NCBI RefSeq assembly: GCF_030936135.1
Contig: NC_082595.1
Location: 10,268,430 to 10,332,429 of the forward strand
DNA: 64,000 nucleotides
Direction of reading: 5' to 3'
Source: Gavia stellata
Taxonomy: Eukaryota > Chordata > Aves > Gaviiformes > Gaviidae
Part shown: piece by piece, positions 36,934 to 49,609 of the stretch
Layout of the letters: the number at the start of each line of letters is the position of its first letter
Numbering within the stretch: position 1 is the stretch's first letter
Position numbers and translations under genes: made by a program
The notes under the pieces: model-generated
What the model saw: only the letters and a program-made list of their open reading frames with translations
Told to the model about the DNA's origin: nothing
Databases searched by the model: none

Positions 36934-39900
36934 AGCCCACCAATACTGATGCCTGAGCAGGTATAAGCACCCAGCTGTCCCAGTGCCCAAACTCACAAGT
37001 GCTTCTCCTCCAGCTGCAGGAAGACCCAGCATCACACCTGACACCTTCCAGTGTCTCTGCTACAAGTCCCACTCTGCCTTGCAAACCAAAGACAAAAAAA
37101 GGAAAGCCAGATGAACCTGATACTGAGCAAATGAGTGCCCATTGCACCACTTGTGCTAATCAATTTGTTATTTCTTGGTTTGAAATTCTCCCTTATTTAA
37201 CTCAGACAAGATGACATTGCAGTGCTTCATGTCTTAGAGCCCAGCAAGGGTGTTTTTTGCTGAAGTCTGGTCGAGATGAGCACAGAAAGCCACAGGGTGT
37301 CTGGTCCCCTCCTCTCCTACCGCTCAACAAGGGCTGGGGAAGCGTGAGCAGGCGCCCTGAGCCATAGTGGCAGACTGTGCCACAGGGCACAAGCAAGCTG
37401 GAGGGGATGAAAGCAGGCTGAGAGGAGCAAGAAGGCAGCTTTATTTATGCTAGCAATGCTGAAGCCGCTAGCTCAGAATGAGGAGGTGGAGCAGGAGGAA
37501 AATAAACCTCACACTTCAAAACTGTCAGATAAGGCTTCAGTAAAAACTGAAGAGCTGTTTTTCCGAGAAACCAAGCAACTGCTCACAATGTCAGAGAGCC
37601 TCCGGCCACCAGCAGTAAACACTTGGAGAAGTTTCCAACCACAGCCTGGAGTCAGACAGCATTTCCCACAGGCTCCAGGAGTGCCGAGAACCCAGGTTTG
37701 GGATTGCTTACTGTGAGGCAGAATGCTACCAAGCCCACATCTGGATGTCATCTGTACAGAGGGCCTGGGTTCCCCCCTGCAGCTCCAGCGCCCATGAAGG
37801 AACGGCTCGAGCAGCTGGCTTAGCCTCCCAAAGAGGGACTGCCAGGCCGGCATCGCTCGTTTTGAGGGGCCTGTTCTCCAGTGCCCAGCTGCAGTCTGAG
37901 GTGACTAGCTTAAGATTAGACCGTGACAATGGAAGCGATTAAAAGCTCTTTCCCAGCTCTTCCTGGCTACCAGAGGGGCTGTAGATTTTCAGCAGGACCC
38001 TCCTCGCCCATATTTCAGTTAGCGAGTGGGTTGAGCTGTGAATGAGCATGCAGGAGGCAAAGAGGGGCACTGCAGGGACATCAATATCCTGCAATGACTG
38101 CAGGAAGAAACTCTCCCCCCCTACTGAAAACACTCGCTCCCAGCCCAAGGATGTACCTGCTAGGCAGAAGGAGCAGGATGGGCCCAGGTCTCCAGCAGCG
38201 ATAAACATCATACATTGATTAAATGCTCAGAAGGGATAGTGCAAAAGCTATTAAATAATTCCTCCCTCCTGAGGCACTACTGCTCTCTTCTTCCTCTTTT
38301 AATGATATTATTGGATGGTGGGAGGTCTAATACACTGCATGGGTCTGACCGTTACCTCACATGAACTGGGAGAGGCACACTGAAGGCAACAGGAGTGAGT
38401 TATGTTCACCCGACACAGACACGCTCTGTGAGACTCTCTGAGGATGGATGCACTGTGCCGCTTCCCTATCTCCCTTTGATATTTTGCTCTCCCCATTTTA
38501 ATAAAGTGAATACAGCATGGATAAAATTCCCTTGGCACTTTTTGGTTTACTATCCCCTTCCTTGAGCACAAGTCGCTTCGATCCTTGCTCAGAAAGGATG
38601 GGCTGAATGCACCATTACTCAGCTGATTCACAACTGAACTGAGAAATGCCCAGAGGAAGACAGCAGGAGGAATGTCTCTGGTTAGGCACTGATGAGCAGA
38701 CCATGTAAGCAGAGAGATATGAAGCCAGTTCAGACAGCTACACAGAGAAGAGCCATGCAGACTGCTGCAAAATAATATTGGAAGATCTGTACGAGCTTTT
38801 AGTCATCTCACAGCAGCTGCTCTCTTGGTGCGTACAGACAGGGTAGCTCAGTATTTTAACTCACTGCCCTATAAAAACACCTTAAGATCTAGTGCAAAGA
38901 CAATTATGGAAAACATAATTCTGCACCAAGAGGGATTACAAAAGCGTTTTATAAGAAGTCACATAGTAAAAGGCAATTGCACGAGCCAGCAAGCAGCTCA
39001 ATTAAAATGACATCTCGCTAAGCTGCTCTGCGCGAGTCGGTCTTTGAATGAAGGCTCATGCCGAGGGTCCGCTGTAGTGGTCTGTGCTCTTTTTGGTATC
39101 CAAGCAACATGGCAAAGTCTGCCAGCACACAAATGACAAGCAGTACCTTATTTCCAGAGACAGAGAAGGGAACCAGAGGTTAACGCACACATGCAGGGAT
39201 GCTCAGCTCAGGCATATGTGAAGACATTGGTTTGATGCTCAGGAGAAGGTAAGCGCATCTCTTATCTGGTAATGGCCTGACCTTGAAAAGCAAGTCACAG
39301 CGGCTGGCCTCACTGTGTCCTCATCCAGAGAGCAATGCTGAAGATCAAAATCTCACGGCTGAGAAAAATCAGCAAACTTTCCCACATGCTTTTACAAAGA
39401 TGACTCCTAAAAACCCAAATGGTGCACATGCAGCACAACACCATGCAGTTGTGCAAGGACACAGGCTTCATACTGGCCACTTTCAAAGCTCATATATTCA
39501 GACAGCCCAGCCACTTAAGCAAAATAATTAGGTTTTATATATTAACATCTGTTACTGGACCACCACCCCAGCAGATAGCCCCTGTTCTCACACAGGAGAC
39601 TTCCAAGATAGCAAGTAGAAGTCATAGGAAGACAGGCCTGTCCCATACTTTCCCCTCCCTAAGCCTTCTCACAAGGTAATCTCAATTAAAAAAAAAGTTT
39701 TCCATAAACATTTTTTTAAAGTAGCATCTAGAGACAGAAAGATTCATCCAAATCTTAAAAGTCCAAAGAAACTTCAGATGACACCAAGTAGTATAAAACA
39801 GAGCTTTCAACTATTTTGCTTCCCCCACTGCTCAAAAAAAAAAATTTTTAAAAATTGAACAAAAGTCAGGTTTGAACCCTGGTCAGAAGGTCAGAAAAAA

Positions 39901-41329
39901 CCCTCTTGCCAAATGAAAACAAAACGGTCAAAACTTTCAGATCAGCAAGAATACTTGTAGGTTATCATGGTCATCTGTAATCCACTAATCACCCTCTGCT
40001 CGTGTGGTATGTGGAATAGTCACTTCAGTGCTAGAAATACAGCACTAGAAGCCACCCTGACACTTACTAGTACTGCAGAGCAGCATCAACTCCACATAGG
40101 GATTATTTCCCCCATCCCTTTGGATCCCAAATAGTTTGGGACACAACCCCAACACAAGGGCAAGCACAACAGATCCACTGACATTATTTCTGTTTCTGGG
40201 AGGGCATCGGTTTGAGTCTCCAGATGACATGAAGCCCCCAGGACCCCCATCCCTGTAGCTGCATGCAGACCCCCCCCAGCATTTGCAGGGGAAGCCCTGT
40301 CAGCCAGAGCCACCTTTCAGACTCAGACCCGAAGCCCTATCCCTGGCACACGCGGAGCCGCGAGCAGCACCCAGTGCATACCACAGACCTCCTAGCACAG
40401 CGGGGGCCGCATCTGGCATTCAGTCTTGCCCACCACACATGACACTTGCTCAGCCCACGTCCCCTTCCCACCCCACAGCAGCTACCCCCTCTCATGAGCC
40501 GACACCGGGCACTACCTGCCGGGCTCTGCCAGATGCTTCTCCCACAAGAGGGGGCAGCAGCAGCAAGCAAAATGCCCCAGAGACATGCCAGAAGCTGGTT
40601 TGCTTCAGTTTATTTGGGGTTGGGTTTTTGTTTTGTTTTAAACCAAACTTGATCAGTGGTGGTAAGATGTATCCGGCATACCGTTATTCCTGTAACCCTG
40701 CTTTGCCCTTCTCTAGCGTTTTAGGATGATGCAGGTTGATTTATCAGTGACAGAACAAGAGGGTCTAGAAGCGAGTCAGTCTCTAAATGAAAATATTCTT
40801 GGGTTTTTTTTCTGAGAATGAATAGGAAGCAAGCATTATGTTAAGGTAAAACTTAAATGTTTAACTATAATACACATGTTTCTGCACAAAGCACAGCTGT
40901 GGGCTGAGAGACAAAAATTAACGTGACTTTGCCATGTAAACCTTAGACAAATATAGGACAGAACCGGCGTTCCTCAGGTGTTACCAAGCTCCAACAATAA
41001 CCGGCAGAGAAACACTAATGAAGAAAACAAGGACTGTGTAGACAGATACTTATCTGGGCACTTTGGGTCAGATCCTGACATTATGCAGATTACCAGGGCA
41101 GGAAGCAAAGTCAGCACGGCCAGAGCATGACACTTGTGAACTGGGCACATGGCATCCAAGCTCCTACCGACAAGCCTAGGCAATTCAGCAACTTGTTGAT
41201 CAATACCACAGCAGTTCCCCAAGCTGCTGGCACTCACCTTTCGCTGTGACCATCTCAAACACCATCTGGGAAAGGCAATATATTAAATGGTGCTGCAGCA
41301 GAAAAAGCCACAGGCATGTGAAAGGATAC

Positions 41330-41404
41330 ATCCCCAGGATAACTGCTTCAAGGCATTTGATAGGTAAGGACTCCCTGGTCATTTCTTTTGCTGTCTCCAT
41401 TAAC
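41330..41404 (-). CDS. VASH2: VASH2 coding exon 4 (catalytic cysteine)
   Basis: A 75-nt exon encoding LMETAKEMTRESLPIKCLEA then VILG (residues 150-173) with split Gly149 and Ile174. Cys166 in IKCLEA is the catalytic nucleophile. The acceptor is TATCCTAG and the donor is AT/GTATCC. Confidence 0.96.
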
Positions 41405-44400
41405 CTAGGATAGAAACAAAAAGGTTTTCAGTCCTTTCAGTTGGAGCAGTTGACAGGAATCATACGGTCCCCTTGTACACTGAGAGCCAGGCGCCTCCAG
41501 TTCTTATCTCAGCAAGCGCTGGTGAATTTGATTCTCCTCTTCAGCAACTTTGCCAGAGTGCTCGTGACTTCTGGAAAATGACTGGCAGGGGGGCGGGGGG
41601 CGTGTCACGGGTAGAAAGGGTGTTTGGCATCCCAGTGCCTTCCAGACTCTGAAGATGGGTTGGAGGAATGTGGTCCTCACTGCCTCTCCAGCAACTCCAT
41701 GAGCATCACTGCAGGCTGTAACACAAAGCCCTGCTGAGCTGCAAAAGCTGACAATCATGCAAGCTCTATCCATATCCTCTCCTTGAGAACAGCTTTGTAA
41801 ACAGATCCCTACTCTATAGAAACACAACATAAAATGATAAAAATATTTGTATTAGAGAAGATGATGAAAATACGCATCTGAAACCATTAGTTTGTTTTTC
41901 CCACTTTCTAATTCACCCACCTTATGCATTTTAAACCTTGTATTGACTGCAAATGGCAATACAGCTTCCACTGCTATTACAGCCTGTCACAGCCATTCCG
42001 TGTCCCATTTATCCAAGTAAGAAATTATCTTTTCATTTGTAAACAACCGCCCTTTACACTCTGCATGCAGTACAGAAGACAAATTAGAGTTAGCCTGCCT
42101 CCTACACACTCACAATCGGCCACAGAAACCCCACTGCTGGAAGCAGGGAGCAGCTCTGACAAGGGCACACAAAGGGACCCCTTCATCCCCCACAGTGGCT
42201 CCTCAGTGCTGATTGCAGCAGCAGCCGCTGCAAAACCCCATCTCTGTCCAGAGAAGTATTACATGCGGACGATGCATAGGAGGTACCCACAAATGAGATG
42301 ATCCACCGAATTTCCCACCTTCTAACTCCATGGGAGAAAAAAAAAAAGATCACAGCTGATTATGAATGTTTATCAGAGGCAAGAAAAAGCTCAAGTTGTA
42401 AAGCTGTTTAGCTTCAAGCCATTTAGTGTGGTGCATACCTGGTTAACATGGTCCAAGGGGCAGGGCCAGCATCTCCTCCTCAGGTACACACCTACACTGA
42501 CCCAGCTGCCAGCCAGCAAACACAGTAACTGCACTGGAGCTGCCTCGTCACCACATGCAGCATCAGGTCTCCTAACATCTGCTTTTATAAGCTCACTGCT
42601 GTCATGATTTCAAGGTGTTGTCAGCATGGAGATAACATTAGTAACTCCGCAGCCAGGGAGGGAGTCTTCAAAGCAATTGGCCTAAATGAGCAGTCAAATT
42701 ACTATCCACTTATCTGTCACAGCAACACTCACACTATTTAAATACTAAGTTGTATTTAACATGCACTCTGTTTGCAAGCCTCATAGATGCTGGTTCTGAA
42801 GCACAGGTCTCCAGGACACTATATGGTTATTAAGACAGATTGGAATTGAACAGGAGAGGCATTTTGCTTGCTTAAAAACATGTTCCTGCTAGTGCACGGG
42901 TACCTCAGCTGACCCTTCTGAGGCTCGCAGCAGCCTTCCTTTCGCTTTACATAGCATCATTAGATAGCTGGGCTCAGAAGGGACCCCGGGAAGCCCTCCT
43001 GTCCCACCTCCTGCTCAAAGCACCCGGGTCCAAGAGCTGCAGCAGGTGCTTAGGGGGGCCTGGCACTCAGGACCTGGCAGCTCAGAGACAGCCACGGCCT
43101 CCGGATCGTGACAGTGATGAGGATCTGTGCAAAGGGAGCATCGGTCAAGAAGCATCACCGATGACCAGTGAACAGGCATCCACCTGCACCCACAGGGCAG
43201 GCCCTCATGCACACCCATCCCAGAGTCCTGGAGAATACTCTGCAAACAGTTTGCTTTTTTCCCTGCGTTTGCAACACAGACCACAGGATTTCTGCACATA
43301 ACCCAGTTCAATAACCACTGAGAGAGTCTTTCTTCTGCTTTTGGCAAGCTTGAGATGAAGCATGGCCTTAAACCTCATGTTTGCATTGGAAGCAAAGCCT
43401 TTGGAGACTCCCCAAGCCACCACTCTGCCCAAGGTAGCATAAGCCAAATCTAAATCTCTCCTCACAGATAATTTTCCAACCTACTTTTAACTGTGTTCTC
43501 AAAGGTTTGGGAACCCAACAGTTAATCTATCTTATATTTAACCTTGCATCTAAGAAGGTTCCCTAATGTTTAAACTAAATCTTTCCTTTTTTTTTTTTTT
43601 TGCTATTTAAATCAGAAGCTATTTCTGCTATCCAGAGTGGGCATGGAGACCATTTATTATCTCTCCTCTTGTAACTGACATTTGTATACACTACAGGCTG
43701 TAATCTACCCTCTCCTCTGTAAACATGAGAAAGCAGACACAGATTTTTTTTTTTTTTTTTTTCCATTTTCTTTTTAATCCCCCCCTTTCTCTCACCTCAA
43801 ATCTTCCCTTAGGTCATGTTTTCTAGACCTTGGACCATGTTTGTAGCTTTCCTTTTGAACTCTCTTCAACTACCTGCATTTCATGGTCCTTCAGCTGAGC
43901 CCACCATACCAATACAAACAGACCAATTTCCTTCTGAAACCAACTTTCAGTATATTTTTCCTATCAACCCCATGGTTTTTTAAGATCAGCTCCATCTATG
44001 CAAAACTAGCCTTTCGTTCTCCATTATGTATTCCCACAGCTGGCTATTTCCAAATCCCTTCTCTGTATTTGCCCTTACTCATATACCTCCTGTTTGTTCC
44101 AAACCAGCTCTCTCATGCGCTTTGAGATCACTCTGAATTCCAATTCCAGTTTGCAAAGCCTTGTCACCTTGTCCAGCCTGGACCACAAAGCACATCTATT
44201 AGCAAACGATTAGTCTTATCTGTACCATTAATGAAAAAACATTAATCTGGGACAGAGATTGCACACCTCAACTGACCACCTCTGCTAGGCAAGAGCAAGC
44301 TGTTGGTTAAGTACCACTTCCTAAGTGCTGCTTTCCACCAGGTTGGGTCCTTATGTCAAAATAGTTTCATTTAGACTCAAGGTCCCTGCCTTATCTGAGG

Positions 44401-47400
44401 GCTGCCAAAAGCTGTACTACAGCAAAGAGTTATCACAACCACAACTTCTCCCTGATTGACAAAAGCTCTTACAACTCTCATAGAAGGAAATTATCAGAAC
44501 CAAACCATGCCAAACTAAATTCATGTTGCCTGTCACTTACCACCTTGTTATGTTCCAGACACTTGATTATTTGCCCTAGCATTTTTCCTGAAACGGCAGA
44601 TAAACTCAAATAGTTCCTAGACTTACCTTTTCCCTCTTTTTTTTTTTTTTTAAAGGCTGGTATCTTTGCCTTCCCCAGTTTCCAACAAGAGTACCCATCC
44701 TCCCCACACCCTGTAACAGAAGTATTAATGATTTGGAGGTTGTTTGTCAGTTCTCTAAGCAAGCATCCAGCTCATTTGAAAACAACCAATTACAAGTGCT
44801 CTTTGACTTGTCCTTTCCCTATTTTCTTTCACTGCTGAATTCTGAATTCTTACCATGCTGTCTCAGATGTCAATCATGACCAGAAAGGCTGCACCATTAA
44901 ACTTGTGAACAAATATTTAAGGAAGGGGGGAAAGAATTAAAAAACAGCATCAAGTATTTCAATTCCCTGCCTGAGCTGGGTTTGTTTCCAGGATTTTCTT
45001 TAAATCTTTCCAGTTATCTGAACAGACACCACATATAGGATACTCTAATGCAGTACTTTTCCATCTCTTATCACGGTTAGCTGGGAACTAGCCCAAAGCT
45101 GCCCCCTCCACAGACCCCAGTGAGCATGGGGGCAACCCATCTCTTCCAGTACCTTGGGGGAGACTGCTACATTCAAAAATAAGCATCATGCAGCTTTCCT
45201 CTTCATGGCATTTACACCACTGTCTAAAGTCTGCCAGGCAGATCTCTATTCCAGACCACAGTGAACATTTGTGCCTCTAACAAACAGGCTGCACACTCCT
45301 CCCTCAAGATCTAGTCCTTGGCAGATGGTGATATTTCCTGGTAAATTGACTCAAATTTCTTTTAATGTTTTTAGAAGCCCACCTGGATTATCTCCCTTGC
45401 TTTCTGCACTAAGAGAAGGCCCATAGAGGAGATGGTTTTGCATCTTTTGGATGCTTTCTGTTTAAAATGGCAGTAACTGCAATCATCTTAGGGGAACCAT
45501 GAATTCCTTTTGCTCCCAGATTTTTCACTAGGGCATCCGATCTCATATACAGGTTAGAAAAAGCTTTAAACCTTTCAGCATGCCCCAAACTGGAGGATCA
45601 CACCAGCTGGCACCCATCATGCCAGAGTCACTTCAGAGATGACCATGCTGAGGAGGAGAGGTTGTCCATTACCTTCACCAGATAGACTCTTACAGACTTC
45701 AATAAACTTTAATTAGTGAGATCCTCCAGCACATTTTCCACTAAGTTCTCCTTCCCTAGGCCTCAGTACTTGCATGAGGTCCATAAAATGTCCCTCTCCC
45801 AAGTTTTACCAAGGCTCCTGACAGTCTCTTTCTTCCTAATGAAGCAAAGACAAGTGAAAGGCACCAACAGGAGTAAAAGGAGATAAAACAGCAGAGCAGC
45901 TACTGCTCTCATGAATCTTCTCAAAACCAGTTTGTTTCAATGGCAAAAGCACTTCTATCACATGCTGAACGTAGCACCGTATCTGTAACATTCTCTCTTT
46001 GCGCGAGAGAGAAGCAGATGTTCAAATGCCTTCTGCAGTTTATTGTCTGGAAATGGTATGAGCCCATTTTTCTTTACTGCCCCATCAGGGTTCCTTAATA
46101 ACATAGTGTGTTGAAACAGTATTATTTTCCACACACATACCCCCTTCGCTGTTATTTGGTTGCATCGTTCCCACGTGACTACTTTTATCATGCTCTTTTA
46201 TTGCAATTGATTACCCATTATATCTGCAGCCACTGAATGTCTCTCCTTCTTCACAGAGCAGCTTCTGAGCTGTAATTTCCCAAAGTCCCCAGAACCTACC
46301 CAAACATCACTTTTTGCTTCAGTCATAGGTCCCACTGATCAGCTGGCACTTAACTGGAGGGAACAGCACAATATCATACCTGTCTCCAACCTCCCCAGAT
46401 ACTCTGTGGAGGACAAAGATATTTCTTCCTCGTTGTGGCTCATGCCTGCACCCTAGAACAGAAGCTTGCAGAGGTCTTACTGCTCCTTGTAAAGCCAGTA
46501 ATAAAAGCTTGTTGCATTGAATGCTCAGTTACAGATACTACTAGATATCCATAAATATTTTTTTTTTCTAAAGCTCTTACATGATCTAGACTTGGGAGTT
46601 TTAAAGAATGACTATTCCAATTAACAGTGCCATTTTTAATAAGAATGGTTGTACCAACAAAAGCTGTAGTGTAGGTTTTGCCAGCGTAATCCTGTATGGC
46701 AAAAGGAAAATCAGCTCAGTCAGTGTCTGAAACACTTCTATCGCGTGTGTACACACATCACACACATACCATGGATCAGTAGAGCTGAACTCCATGGGGT
46801 ACCCTTTACCTACCTAGTACGAAAGGGTACATCACGAAACCTGTGTAAAGGATACCATCCCAGGTCAGGATACCCTGTATACTCTATTAGCAAAGCACTC
46901 CTATAATGGATGTAGCTGCACCTGTAAATCTGGATTTTGTGCGAATACAGCAAACTCAGGCCAGGTAAGATGCATTTTCAGACATAGTTTGCCAGTACAA
47001 CAGGGCCACCACACACAGTTTGCAGGATCACATCTCTACCACCCCAACCCACACAGCTATGCCAACAAAAATCTAACATTTTCAAAAGTGTTATCTGTAG
47101 TCTAGACAAATCCACAGGGTGTCTGGCAGTCTAGAAGCAAGTTGATAGCTAACAGTGGCTTTTTCTTAAGGGAGGTAGTAAATACTGAATTATAGCAAGC
47201 CTGTGTCCCTTAATGTTATGAGTTCCTATAGATAATTTATGCTCTTCTTCCTAAGCGCAGCCAGGCATTTTTATTTTCTCATGTATCACACCGATGCTGA
47301 CAGTAAATCTCTATAATATCTAGTCCTCCCTCCATAATAGAAAAACTCATTAATATGCCCCAGCTGCTTTAGAACACTTTCACATGAATTTATGAATATT

Positions 47401-49552
47401 CAATTTCCATCTAGTGCTCAGCTTCTTTGTGTCCGGCCACTGCTCTCTTGAAGAGAGGCTGCCAAAGATCTCATAATACTTTCACTAGCTTTGAGCCCTC
47501 ATATTATGAAATAAGCAATATGTTTAATATCAATAAATCACAGCTCTGGGAACAGCCTCAACTTCCAAGAGCCGGTGGCAATTGGAGGTGCTCAGCATCT
47601 TGCTTGATCAACTTGCAAATACAAACTTTGCCTTGCAGCAAGCGAGGCCTTTCACACCACAGAAGCTTGCTGAGCAGCGCTTGTCACCTCAGCACAAGAC
47701 ACCTGTTGTCACCACACTGGAAGCAGATTTCTTGTAAAGTGGAACACACCTCCCAGGAAAAAACTTAGAGGTGTGAGCGATTTTTCAGCTCTCATGAAAA
47801 CTAGCCTGGCAGCAGGAAAACAAATCGCCAAGGAGAACTGCAAGAGAAGACATCCTCAGCTGGTATGAACAGCCATGCACCCCAGACGAAGGAAAGGAAA
47901 GCCTTTAGGGACACCTCAACATTACAGGGCAATCAACACTTTATTCCCCTTCTCAAAGTTGGGGAAACCAAGACAGGGCAAATGCTCGAGCCCCGCTGCA
48001 GTACGACAGGATCTGGGCAGCTAAGTGTGCTCCTAACAGCTCCACTACTCCCAGCACTCACATCCACCAGGTCAAGGAGCAAAGCAGCACAGGTCTTAGG
48101 ACTTAACACTGTGCAAGTCCAGCATACACCACGTGCAAGCAACTGTGCCTGGCAAGCTGGCAGCAGCTGCCCCGAGGGGCTGGACCATTTCCAGAGGCAC
48201 TCTCCTTAACTCTGCAGAAGTCCTGCCACCACATACCAAGTCACTCACAGAAGTCGTAACAGCAACAGGACAAGGAGAGAAGTCAGACACTAGTCCCCAG
48301 GCAAACATGAAGGCAGGTAAATAAGATGAAATAGCACCACTCAGGAGAGGATCCAAAGCCACAGGTGTATCTCCAGCTGTGAGCACTATATCGGTTCCCT
48401 TCCAGGAAAGAGTACCATCCTCGTAAGCCAGGCTTTCATCCAGCCCAGGAGGACACTGAACTTTCGAGTGGTGAGTGCTGAGCACAATTCATTTTCATCC
48501 TCCACTTCCTTGAAGAAAAGTAATGGGACAAATTTAAAAATGAGTGACCAGCCTGAAAATTGGTTTAAGCTGCTGTAAACCCACCTGTTCAAGGCACAAG
48601 ATTTCTTCTAAACTAGATCCACCGGTGCAGTGAACATGACTCAGAGAAAGGAAGTGGGAAAGACTGCTGTCAGCAAGATGAGAACCTGAAGCACAGAGCT
48701 GGGATGGGAACTGGAATTTACAGTGACAGACAGATTAATGACAGACAGCTGGGGAGAGCTAGAGAAAAGCCAGTCTACAGGAGTAATTATATTCTGCTTA
48801 TCTAAATTTCACCCTAAAATAAAAGCATAATGTTGTCAACATCACTTCCCGCCCTAACCTGCTAATTTACTGGGTGCTGTTAAAGAGCTATCCTAACTAT
48901 GATGCAGTTCTTACATGCAAGGGATCCAAGCTCTCTGTTGCCAGGCTCCCTGCGCACATGTTCGTACTTGTATTGCACGACTTATCGGCAACCAGCACAT
49001 GAGTCCACCACGTCGAAGGAACGGCAAGATGAGCAGCAATGGGAAAAGCAAGGCCATGACTTAAACAGTCCATTGTGATCCTCCAGGGGAAAGGACTGTG
49101 CCTGTGACGATGTCAAAATTCCTGCAGCGTTTTGCACAGTTGATCTCTTCCTATCATCAGCAAAGTGCATTACAGCGCAACCAGAATATCAGGACTTACA
49201 TAGTTTCCATAAAAGCAGCCCAGCCCTCCCAACCAAACACCAAGTGAGAAGTGAGAGTTTTCCCAACCCTGTGCATTCAGCTTCGGCCTGCAGCTATGCA
49301 GCAACCATGCAGCTGCTGAGCAAGACCAGCCCTTACACTCGTTGGCTCTCAATGGGTCCATTTGCCACCTGGCAGCAAGCTGGGACCCTCCTTGCAAAGG
49401 CAGCAATGTACACAGTTTTGGCCCTGCCAGAGGAGCAGTGGCACAGAGGAGACAGCCCTCCCATGCCATGGTGCTACAGTGCTTAAATGCCCAAGGCGAT
49501 CAGCTGGCATGATGTGGGACAAAGGCACTAGACCACTTCCAGAGACACTTAC
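41405..49552 (-). other. VASH2: VASH2 intron 3
   Basis: An 8-kb intron with several T-homopolymers (43589-43603, 43744-43762, 44637-44652, 46558-46566). No coding sequence or repeat family recognised. Confidence 0.75.
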
Positions 49553-49609
49553 CCACTTAGAGGTCTGGTTTTTCTAATCTCGAAGAACTGTGTTCCCGTG
49601 TGATTGTAT
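49553..49609 (-). CDS. VASH2: VASH2 coding exon 3 (57 nt)
   Basis: A microexon-sized segment encoding YNHTGTQFFEIRKTRPLSG (residues 131-149), found by searching for the missing human piece between exons 2 and 4. The phase fits both sides (A completes Gln130, GG begins Gly149). Threonine 144 stands where human VASH2 has Met. The acceptor is AATTCAG and the donor is GG/GTAAGT. Confidence 0.94.

Larger units (their letters stand above)
31815..41329 (-). other. VASH2: VASH2 intron 4
   Basis: A 9.5-kb intron containing a sense-strand (+) CR1 fragment, the 16-bp minisatellite and a 23-bp tandem duplication at 36888-36933. The remainder looks unique. A G/T-rich patch lies at 40613-40642. Confidence 0.8.
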
